DNA of 64,000 nucleotides. Origin: an uncultured Sulfitobacter sp. (lineage in GTDB: Bacteria > Pseudomonadota > Alphaproteobacteria > Rhodobacterales > Rhodobacteraceae). Where the stretch lies: assembly GCA_937928635.1 (NCBI GenBank), contig CALFWM010000014.1:62001-126000 (forward strand), read 5' to 3'. Position numbers and translations under genes: made by a program. Shown here one piece after another: positions 54,395 to 61,579 of the stretch. The notes under the pieces were generated by a model. It was not told where the DNA came from. It worked only from the letters and a program-made list of their open reading frames with translations, and made no database searches. Each line of letters begins with the position of its first letter. Positions within the stretch are counted from its first letter, which is position 1.

Positions 54395-55213
54395 CTAATT
54401 GGCGGGCACGGCAAAAGTGAGCGCTGCCCAAAGGCTTTCCCACACCGGCGCTTTGGGATCATCCCCGGCGTCAGGCGCTTTGCGCAATACCACCGCGTCA
54501 AACAAATAGGCATGCCCCGGGGTGACCGGGATTGCCGCCAGACCGGATGCGTCTGACCGGTAGAGGGCAATATCAACGGTGCCGTCGGGCGCGCGGTCAA
54601 AGACCTCAATCTGCGCATCTGCGCGGGGGGTGCCCTGATAGCTGAGGGCGACGCGCATTGTGCCGTCAAAATCAGCCGCATAGGGGTTGGAGAGCGCGAC
54701 AAATTCTGTGGCCATGCCAAAGGCGCGGTCCGCCCCCGCGCCATTGCCAATGCCGATCAGCGCCTTGGCATGGCGCGTGTAGTGTTCGCGAAACTCATCC
54801 TGCGACCAGCCTGCGGCGATGTGATCTGCGGGGGCTGTTGCAAAGTCTTTGTGCTTGGCAAATTTCAGGAACTTCGCCCAGTCGCGATAAGTGATGGTGG
54901 AAGGTGTCGTTTCATGCACCAGCACCAAAAGCCCCTCCTGTTCGGCCTCGGGCAATTGCACCGCAGGGCGGTCACCTGCGCGCCCCGGAATGGGGTGCAC
55001 GTCCTGCCCCAGTGCCATTTCATGCCGCGCGGCGTAGCGGTCCAGATAAGACATGTTGGAGCCTGCAAAATTCTCTCCGTTTTTGAAGTGCGCGTGGATT
55101 GTATCGCCCCGCGCCACTTGGTAGGCCTCTGGTTCAATCCAAAACTCATGCGCGCCAGCAGATGCCAGCGGCAGGGTGCAGCAGAGTACGGTCAACAGGC
55201 GGGGAAAAAACAT
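54395..55213 (-). CDS. DUF4198-type periplasmic protein
   Basis: 272 residues from ATG 55213 behind an AAGGTG site. Signal peptide of about 20 residues (LLTVLCCTLPLASAGA) and mature start HEFWIEPEAYQVARGD, the DUF4198 pattern; the N-terminal His could bind a metal. Homologues are linked to transition-metal (nickel/cobalt) uptake genes. The start codon overlaps that of the divergent HupE-like gene (its CAT and the other's ATG share two bases), so the two share one promoter zone inside each other's 5' region. Confidence 0.85.
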   Translation of the reverse strand: MFFPRLLTVLCCTLPLASAGAHEFWIEPEAYQVARGDTIHAHFKNGENFAGSNMSYLDRYAARHEMALGQDVHPIPGRAGDRPAVQLPEAEQEGLLVLVHETTPSTITYRDWAKFLKFAKHKDFATAPADHIAAGWSQDEFREHYTRHAKALIGIGNGAGADRAFGMATEFVALSNPYAADFDGTMRVALSYQGTPRADAQIEVFDRAPDGTVDIALYRSDASGLAAIPVTPGHAYLFDAVVLRKAPDAGDDPKAPVWESLWAALTFAVPAN

Positions 55214-56402
55214 GGTGTCACCTTTGATTACGGTCCTGCGTAAGCTGACGTTGCTGGTGCTCTTGTCAAGCCTGCAAGTGATCACACCTGCGCGCGGCAT
55301 GGCCCATGAGACGCAGCCGACCATCGCTGATATGACCGTGACCGGGAACCAGCTGGAACTGGTGTTGCAGATCAATCTGGAGGCCTTTCTGGGCGGTATT
55401 GACCTTGACGAGGTGCAAGACACCAATGATGCCGAAAACGCGCAGGAGTATGACACATTGCGCGCCATGTCAGCGCAGGGCATTGCCACCCGTGCGCCAG
55501 ATCTGCTGCCCGGCTGGAACGCGCTGCCCCTGATCAGCGCTGATGGGACAACCGTCACGCTGTCCAGCAGCAGCGTTGAGATGCCACAGGGGATTGACCC
55601 CGAACTGGCCCGCATTGCGGTGTGGATACTGCGCGGTGCGCTGCCAGAGGGCGCACGGCAGGTTGTGGTCACCTGGCCAGAGGGGGGCGGGCCTATGGTG
55701 TTGCGCCAGCAAGGCGTGCCAGAACCCTTTACCGGCTATATGGATGGAGGGCAGAGCAGCCCGGAAATTGACCTGCGTGGCGGCGGTGCGCAAAGCGCGG
55801 GAGAGGCGTTTGTCTCTTATATCCCCGTTGGGTTTGATCACATTCTGCCCAAGGGGCTGGATCACATCCTGTTTGTGCTGGGCCTGTTTTTCCTCTCCAC
55901 CCGGTTGCGCCCGCTGATCTGGCAGGTGTCCGCCTTTACACTGGCCCATACGGTCACCCTGGCCTTGGGGGCTTTGGGCTGGGTCAATGTGCCCGGCTCC
56001 ATTGTGGAGCCGCTGATTGCGGCCTCGATTGTTTATGTGGCGGTGGAGAATATTCTGAGCTCTGGTCTTAGCCCGTGGCGGCCCATTGTGGTTTTTGGGT
56101 TCGGTTTGCTGCACGGACTTGGCTTTGCCTCCGTGCTGGGGGAATTTGGTCTGCCGGAGGGGCAGTTTATCCCCGCATTGATCGGGTTCAACATCGGTGT
56201 GGAACTGGGTCAGTTGACGGTCATTGCCCTGGCGGCGGGTTTGCTGTGGCTCGCCCTGCGCGCCGCGATGCAGTCCCCGTTGAAGGGAGAGGAGGTTGTC
56301 GTGCGACAGGAACCCGTGATGTTCCGTGCGGTGTCGATCACAGCCTCGCTGCTGATTGCGATCATCGCGATTTACTGGGTGATTGAGCGGGTGTTTTTCT
56401 GA
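55212..56402 (+). CDS. HupE/UreJ-type membrane protein
   Basis: 396 residues. After a signal-type N-terminus (LTLLVLLSSLQVITPARG) the first half is periplasmic; the second half has about seven helices with HupE features: PVGFDHILPKGLDHILFVLG (about residue 210), FTLAHTVTLAL, ENILSSG, GLLHGLGFASVLGEFGLP. HupE/UreJ proteins move nickel or cobalt. ATG 55212 is preceded by a GGGGA site. No hydrogenase or urease genes in the window, so the metal and target enzyme are unknown. Confidence 0.88.
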   Translation: MVSPLITVLRKLTLLVLLSSLQVITPARGMAHETQPTIADMTVTGNQLELVLQINLEAFLGGIDLDEVQDTNDAENAQEYDTLRAMSAQGIATRAPDLLPGWNALPLISADGTTVTLSSSSVEMPQGIDPELARIAVWILRGALPEGARQVVVTWPEGGGPMVLRQQGVPEPFTGYMDGGQSSPEIDLRGGGAQSAGEAFVSYIPVGFDHILPKGLDHILFVLGLFFLSTRLRPLIWQVSAFTLAHTVTLALGALGWVNVPGSIVEPLIAASIVYVAVENILSSGLSPWRPIVVFGFGLLHGLGFASVLGEFGLPEGQFIPALIGFNIGVELGQLTVIALAAGLLWLALRAAMQSPLKGEEVVVRQEPVMFRAVSITASLLIAIIAIYWVIERVFF

Positions 56403-56471
56403 GGGCTTTCTGCCCATCAAAGAAACGACATGTCATTTGAAGAACTTGCACGGAATCAAGGGCTTCAGCCC

Positions 56472-56611
56472 GCCGTGCAGCGCCGCCCCCTGGGGCTGCG
56501 CTATGGTTAGACTTGGTGCTTCGCGATTTGGGATAGACTGTACTTGGCTACCATAAAGTGGAGGGAAACATCTGTTGGGAAGCGCCTCCCCAGGGGGCGT
56601 CACTGCACGGC
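56472..56611. mobile_element. Candidate MITE-like element with terminal inverted repeats
   Basis: A 140-bp element bounded by 31-bp imperfect inverted repeats (56472-56502 and 56581-56611; 27 of 31 positions match) starting GCCGTGCAG and containing CGCCCCCTGGGG. It has no ORF and sits between convergent hupE-like and ThiE-like genes. No clear target-site duplication was seen. A long RNA hairpin with a 78-base loop is the alternative reading. Confidence 0.5.
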
Positions 56612-56656
56612 TACTCAAGCGACTGCAGGCAATCTTTCCGAAAGGGCTGAACCGTC

Positions 56657-57277
56657 TTAGCTGAAGGCCCCACGCAACGCACCCAGTGCGCTGGCCGGAT
56701 CATCCTGCGCCCAGATTTCATCCCCGATCCCAAAGAAATCCGTGAAAGGTGCCAGCGCTGCAACCATCGCCGCATCCAGTGCGCCCTCAGCCACCACCGG
56801 CACCTCGATCACCTCTGACCACCACTGGAACAGCTCCGCCTTCACAAAACTGCCATCCCCCAGCGCGCTGGCCTGCACCGGGCCAAAGCTGATGTAATCC
56901 GCACCACTTTCGCCCGCCGACATCCCATCATGACGCGAGGTGCCGCAAAAACTGCCAACAATCGCCTCTTCGCCAAGTTCCTTGCGCGCATGGCGCACGG
57001 TGCGCGCACCATCCAGCAGATGCACCCCGTCAAGGCCCAGCCGCTCCACCATCATCAGATGTTCGGAAATCACCAGCGCCACATCGCGCGCATGGGTCAC
57101 CTCGCGCAGCGCATCCCCTGCGCGCGCCAGACGGTCCTCATCCCGCGTGGCCAGTGCCAGCCGCACGCAGGCCACCGGATGCGCATCAAGCACGCGCGCC
57201 AGACGGTCGGGAAAGCTGCTCAGCTCAATCTCAGGCGGCGTGATCAGATAGATCTGCGGTTGTTCGGGCTGTTCCAT
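56657..57277 (-). CDS. ThiE/TenI-like thiamine phosphate synthase family protein
   Basis: 206 residues of the TMP-synthase/TenI barrel: start IYLITPPEIEL, ALVISEHLMMVERLGLDGVHLLDGARTVRHAR (in pieces), then VGSFCGTSRHDGMSAGESGADYISFGPV and VPVVAEGALDA. The pyrophosphate-binding positions are only partly conserved (FCGTSRH in place of GVSCH) and the protein is not in a thi operon, so it may be a divergent relative rather than the main ThiE. Divergent from trmJ (117 bp). Confidence 0.8.
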   Translation of the reverse strand: MEQPEQPQIYLITPPEIELSSFPDRLARVLDAHPVACVRLALATRDEDRLARAGDALREVTHARDVALVISEHLMMVERLGLDGVHLLDGARTVRHARKELGEEAIVGSFCGTSRHDGMSAGESGADYISFGPVQASALGDGSFVKAELFQWWSEVIEVPVVAEGALDAAMVAALAPFTDFFGIGDEIWAQDDPASALGALRGAFS

Positions 57278-57394
57278 GGGCGGCTGTCCTCGCTCTTTTG
57301 TGCGGCCCTGTTAACGGAGCGCGGCTCCAAAAGAAAACCCTTTTCGCGCAGGGCGGCGCTTGCGGTGCGCCAACGCTGTGGCTATGAGGCGGCC

Positions 57395-58141
57395 ATGAGC
57401 GATCTTACCCCGCAAATTCCCGCCTTTGTCCTGACCCGCCCGCAGATGGGCGAAAACATTGGGGCCGCTGCCCGCGCGATGTGGAATTTTGGCCTTGATC
57501 ACATGCGCATCGTGGCGCCGCGCGATGGCTGGCCCAATCCGGCGGCGGTGGCCATGGCCTCGGGCGCGGGGCGCTTGCTGGACACTGCGACACTCTGCGC
57601 GGACCTGCCGGAGGCCCTGGGCGATTGCGACTTTGTTTTTGCCACCACAGCGCGCCAGCGCGATTTGACCAAACCGATCTTTAGCCCGGAGGCCGCGATG
57701 GAGGAAACCGCCGCGCGCATTGCGCAAGGTCAACGCGTTGCCGTATTGTTTGGGCCAGAACGCGCAGGGCTAGAGAACGATGACATTGCGCGCGCCAATG
57801 CGATTATCTCCGTGCCGGTGAACCCCCAATTTGCCTCCCTGAACCTTGCGCAATGTGTGTTGCTGGTGGGCTATGAATGGAGGCGTGCCTCGGCTGAGGT
57901 CACGGCCCGAAGCACCGAAATGGCCGGCACCGACTGGGCCAAGGGCCAGGACATCGAAGCGCTTGCCAGCCACTACGAAGAACGCCTTGAGACAGCAGGA
58001 TTTTTTTTTCCCGATCACAAAATTACCTCGATGAAGCTGAACCTGCGCAACATGTGGTCGCGCCTGCCGCTGACCCGCGCAGACGTTCAGATGCTGCACG
58101 GGATGATGCGTCAGATGGTCCGCTGGAAAGAGCGCGACTAG
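57395..58141 (+). CDS. trmJ: tRNA (cytidine/uridine-2'-O-)-methyltransferase TrmJ
   Basis: 248 residues of the SPOUT class. Seen: VLTRPQMGENIGAAARAMWNFG near the start with the conserved N and R, ATTARQRD, VLFGPERAGLENDDI (trefoil-knot region) and LNLAQCVLLVGYEW. Methylates position 32 of tRNAs. ATG 57395 has a GAGG site. A run of nine T at 58006-58014, near codon 205, is a possible slippage site but the frame is intact. Followed by ctaA after 55 bp. Confidence 0.93.
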   Translation: MSDLTPQIPAFVLTRPQMGENIGAAARAMWNFGLDHMRIVAPRDGWPNPAAVAMASGAGRLLDTATLCADLPEALGDCDFVFATTARQRDLTKPIFSPEAAMEETAARIAQGQRVAVLFGPERAGLENDDIARANAIISVPVNPQFASLNLAQCVLLVGYEWRRASAEVTARSTEMAGTDWAKGQDIEALASHYEERLETAGFFFPDHKITSMKLNLRNMWSRLPLTRADVQMLHGMMRQMVRWKERD

Positions 58142-58196
58142 ACCTTGCGGCCCCGTTAACCTACCTATTTGCACAGAAACGACTGAGGCCCGTAAA

Positions 58197-59345
58197 ATGG
58201 CAGAAAAACGCAAACTTTTTGAGGACGTCGGCAGTGCTGAACCGGTCCGTCCGGTGGCACAGACCGGTGTGATTGACCGCGGGCGCGGTGGCGCGCGCGA
58301 GGCGATCCGGGGCTGGCTGATGGGGCTGTTTGCCCTTGTCTTTATCATGATCGCGGTGGGCGGGCTGACCCGTCTGACCGACAGCGGCTTGTCGATCACC
58401 GAATGGGCCCCCGTGACCGGGGCCATCCCTCCGCTGAGTGAGGCGGACTGGCAAAGCGAATTTGAAAAATATCAGCAGATTGACGAATTCAAGGTCCAGA
58501 ACTCATGGATGGAACTCTCTGATTTCAAAGTGATTTACTGGTGGGAATGGGGCCATCGTCAGCTGGGCCGTGTGATCGGGCTGGTCTGGGGGATCGGGTT
58601 TTTGTACTTCCTGCTGCGCAAGCAAATCCCGACCGGCTGGACCGGCAGATTGCTCTTGCTGGGTGGGCTTGGCGGGCTGCAAGGCGCAATCGGCTGGTGG
58701 ATGGTGGCCTCTGGTGTGACCACCGGGCAGGGCACCACGGATGTGGCAAGCTACCGTCTGGCGACCCATCTGGGGCTGGCCTTTGTCATCCTGGGGTTCA
58801 TCACATGGTACGTCCTGCTGCTGGGGCGGCGCGAACAGGATCTGATGCAGGCCCGCCGCGCCAAAGAGGCAAAACAATTCAGTCTGGCCACCGGCCTGAT
58901 GCACTTTGCCTTCCTGCAAATCCTGCTGGGTGCGCTGGTAGCGGGCATTGATGCCGGGCGTTACTTTCCTGAATGGCCGCTGATGGCGGGGCAGGTCTTT
59001 CCGCCCAATGCCTTTGATATCACGCCGGTCTGGCGCAATTTCTTTGAAAACCCCGGTCTTGTGCAGTTCATGCACCGGGTCGCGGGCTATCTGCTGGTGA
59101 TCTTTGCCATGGTGGTCTGGCGGCATGGGCGCCGCTCGGCCCATGCCAACACACGCTTTGCCTTTAACGCGGTGATGGCGGTAATGGCGGTACAAATCCT
59201 GCTGGGCATCATCGCCGTGCTTTATGCCGCCCCCGTGCACATTGCGCTGGTCCATCAGGCGGTTGCCGTGATCCTGTGGGTGCTGATCATCCGCGCCCGT
59301 TTCCAAAGTGGCTATCCCGTCGCCACCTCCATCAGAGGAACCTGA
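58197..59345 (+). CDS. ctaA: Heme A synthase CtaA (COX15 type)
   Basis: 382 residues, eight membrane helices, oxidises the heme O methyl group to make heme A for aa3-type cytochrome oxidase. Features: MIAVGGLTRLTDSGLSITEWAPV (helix I), WWEWGHRQLGRVIGLVW, HLGLAFVILGF, FMHRVAGYLLV and IALVHQAVAVILW, the paired histidines being heme ligands. Together with trmJ and the M32 peptidase on the same strand, the latter starting two bases after the ctaA stop. Confidence 0.96.
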   Translation: MAEKRKLFEDVGSAEPVRPVAQTGVIDRGRGGAREAIRGWLMGLFALVFIMIAVGGLTRLTDSGLSITEWAPVTGAIPPLSEADWQSEFEKYQQIDEFKVQNSWMELSDFKVIYWWEWGHRQLGRVIGLVWGIGFLYFLLRKQIPTGWTGRLLLLGGLGGLQGAIGWWMVASGVTTGQGTTDVASYRLATHLGLAFVILGFITWYVLLLGRREQDLMQARRAKEAKQFSLATGLMHFAFLQILLGALVAGIDAGRYFPEWPLMAGQVFPPNAFDITPVWRNFFENPGLVQFMHRVAGYLLVIFAMVVWRHGRRSAHANTRFAFNAVMAVMAVQILLGIIAVLYAAPVHIALVHQAVAVILWVLIIRARFQSGYPVATSIRGT

Positions 59346-59346
59346 T

Positions 59347-60822
59347 ATGACAGCCTACAGCGATCTGATGCGCTTTCAACGCGAAACCATGGCGCTGGCC
59401 CAGGTGGCGGGCCGGTTGGGCTGGGATCAGGAGACCATCATGCCACGGGGTGCCGCGCCGCAACGGGCCGAGGAAATGGCCGCGATGGAGAGTGTGCTGC
59501 ATGCCCGCCGTATGGCCCCCGCTGTGGCCGACTGGCTCATGGCCATTGACGAGGCCACGCTGGACGACGTGGGCCGCGCCAACCTGCACCAGATCCGGCG
59601 CAGCCATGCGCGCGCCACCAAGGTGCCCGGTGATCTTGCGGCCCATATCGCGCGGACCACCTCTGCCGCACAAGGCATCTGGGCCGGGGCCCGCGCGGAT
59701 GATGATTTTGCGGCCTTTGCCCCCACGCTGAAAGACGTCATCGCCCTGAAACGCGAAGAGGGACAGGCGCTGGCGGAGGGCGGCGATGTCTACGACGCGA
59801 TGCTTGGCGATTTTGAACCCGGCACCACAGGGGCTGATGTGGCGGCAATGTTTGGGGCCCTGCGCCCGCATTTGAGCGAGCTGCGTGCGGCTGTGCGCGC
59901 CGCCGAATCACCTGCCAGGTTGCAAGGCACATTTGACGAAACCGCGCAGATGAAACTGACCCGGCAACTGGCCAAAACATTTGGCTATGATATGTCGATG
60001 GGGCGGGTGGATAAGGCGGTCCATCCCTTTTCCTCCGGCTCTGGTCTTGATGTGCGCATCACCACACGCACCAACCCGAAGGACCCGTTCAGCTGTTTCT
60101 ATTCGACCATCCATGAGGTAGGGCACGCCTGTTATGAACAAAACATCAGCCGCGACCATCTGCTGACACCTTTGGGGCAGGGCGTGTCGATGGGCGTGCA
60201 CGAAAGCCAAAGCCGGATCTATGAAAACCAACTGGGCCGCAGCCGTGCCTTTACCGGCTGGCTGTTTGGCCAGATGAAAGACGCCTTTGGTGACTTTGGT
60301 ATCCCGGATGCCGAAAGTTTTTATGCCTGTGTGAACCGGGTGTCTGACGGTTTTATCCGCACGGAGGCGGATGAGCTGCAATACAACCTGCATGTCTTGC
60401 TGCGTTTCGATCTGGAGCGCGCGCTGATGGCGGGTGATCTGCAAGTGGATGATCTGGAGGCCGCCTGGAACGACCGGTTTGCGGCTGACTTTGGCTACGC
60501 TGTCGACAAACCCTCCAATGGCGTGTTGCAGGATGTGCATTGGTCCGTGGGTCTGTTTGGTTACTTTCCGACCTATTCATTGGGCAATGTCTATGCGGGC
60601 TGCCTGCATGAGGGCTTGCGCGCGGCATTGCCGCAACTTGATGATGATCTGGCACAGGGCAACACCACGCCAGCCACCACATGGCTGCGCGAAAACCTGC
60701 AAACCCACGGCGGACTATATGAGCCACGTGAGGTGATTGAACGCGCCAGCGGCATTGTGCCCTCAGAGGCGCCATTGCTGCGCTACCTGCGCGCCAAATT
60801 CTCCGATATCTACGCGCTTTAA
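59347..60822 (+). CDS. Carboxypeptidase M32 (thermostable carboxypeptidase 1 family)
   Basis: 491 residues from ATG 59347, immediately after the ctaA stop. Zinc site IHEVGHACYEQ with the third ligand Glu in GVHESQSRIYEN, as in family M32, plus HPFSSGSGLDVRITTR and the C-terminal GNVYAGCLHEGLRAAL. Cytosolic metallocarboxypeptidase that trims peptides; substrates unknown. Followed by a strong hairpin. Confidence 0.95.
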   Translation: MTAYSDLMRFQRETMALAQVAGRLGWDQETIMPRGAAPQRAEEMAAMESVLHARRMAPAVADWLMAIDEATLDDVGRANLHQIRRSHARATKVPGDLAAHIARTTSAAQGIWAGARADDDFAAFAPTLKDVIALKREEGQALAEGGDVYDAMLGDFEPGTTGADVAAMFGALRPHLSELRAAVRAAESPARLQGTFDETAQMKLTRQLAKTFGYDMSMGRVDKAVHPFSSGSGLDVRITTRTNPKDPFSCFYSTIHEVGHACYEQNISRDHLLTPLGQGVSMGVHESQSRIYENQLGRSRAFTGWLFGQMKDAFGDFGIPDAESFYACVNRVSDGFIRTEADELQYNLHVLLRFDLERALMAGDLQVDDLEAAWNDRFAADFGYAVDKPSNGVLQDVHWSVGLFGYFPTYSLGNVYAGCLHEGLRAALPQLDDDLAQGNTTPATTWLRENLQTHGGLYEPREVIERASGIVPSEAPLLRYLRAKFSDIYAL

Positions 60823-60834
60823 CCCATGCGCACA

Positions 60835-60866
60835 CATCCTTGCCGATGTTTTCATCGGCAAGGATG
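60835..60866 (+). terminator. 14-bp stem-loop after the M32 gene
   Basis: CATCCTTGCCGATG-TTTT-CATCGGCAAGGATG, perfect arms with a four-base loop, 12 bases after the stop codon. No T-run follows (CCCC), so termination may need other factors or the stem may protect the 3' end. Confidence 0.65.
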
Positions 60867-61098
60867 CCCCATTTCGGCAAAACACCGCCCACGACCCCCG
60901 GCAAACCTGTTGAAATAGCCAGAAAATCCGCGGAAATTAACCATTCTTAAACCATCCCCGGCAATAACGCGCCTTAACGGTGCACAGCGGTTTCTGCACG
61001 CTTGCTGAGGTCTGGTGCCCTGTGCATGCTTTGCGCTGCGGGGCCATGCATTTGTCGGCCTTGCGTTAGAACACTGAGTGAGGGGAGCTGAGAAGCCT

Positions 61099-61446
61099 AT
61101 GACACAACCACTACTTTTATCCGCAGTGCTGGCCTTTGGGGCAACATCCGTGGCGGCGCAACCAACGCAGACGGGCGTTGCTGGTAAGACTGACGATCCG
61201 GTTTATTCCGTTCGGGTAGAGGCCAGTGACGGGGTCACCTACAAGTGCAAACCCAAGATCAAAAACGTCAATGGTCAACCGGTGCGCGAATGCCTGCGTG
61301 ACGGGGCAGAGGGCACCGTGTTTGCAGCGGGCACAGGCGTTGGCATTGGGCTGGCCCCGGCGATCATTGGGGGCGTTGTGGCCATTGGCGCAATTGCAAG
61401 CGACAGTGATGGCGGAACATCTACAACAACCTCAACCGGGAACTAG
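61099..61446 (+). CDS. Small secreted protein with glycine-rich hydrophobic tail
   Basis: 115 residues from ATG 61099 (a GTG at 61078 is possible). Signal peptide ends near SVAAQ|PTQ (about residue 21). Two cysteines (YKCKP, RECLRD) and a later hydrophobic stretch GTGVGIGLAPAIIGGVVAIGA with glycine-zipper spacing, then a Ser/Thr tail. No family recognised. It stands alone after a 276-bp gap. Confidence 0.65.
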   Translation: MTQPLLLSAVLAFGATSVAAQPTQTGVAGKTDDPVYSVRVEASDGVTYKCKPKIKNVNGQPVRECLRDGAEGTVFAAGTGVGIGLAPAIIGGVVAIGAIASDSDGGTSTTTSTGN

Positions 61447-61525
61447 CATTTTCGGGGGGCACTCCTGCCGTTGAACGCATGGCAGCGCTGCGAAGGCTGG
61501 TGCGCAAGTACCTCAGGTCTTGAAC

Positions 61526-61565
61526 ACAAAAAAAACCGACCCATGGTAAGGGCCGGTTTTCTTTT
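61526..61565. terminator. Bidirectional terminator between the small secreted gene and gyrA
   Basis: Stem AACCGaCCC / GGGcCGGTT (61534-61558, one mismatch) with an A-run before and a T-run after, so it can stop transcription on both strands. Confidence 0.75.
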
Positions 61566-61579
61566 GGTGTAGCAGTGCC

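Noticed and set aside
58006-58014. Run of T in trmJ as a frameshift
   Set aside because: The reading frame is intact through the run and the downstream residues match the family.
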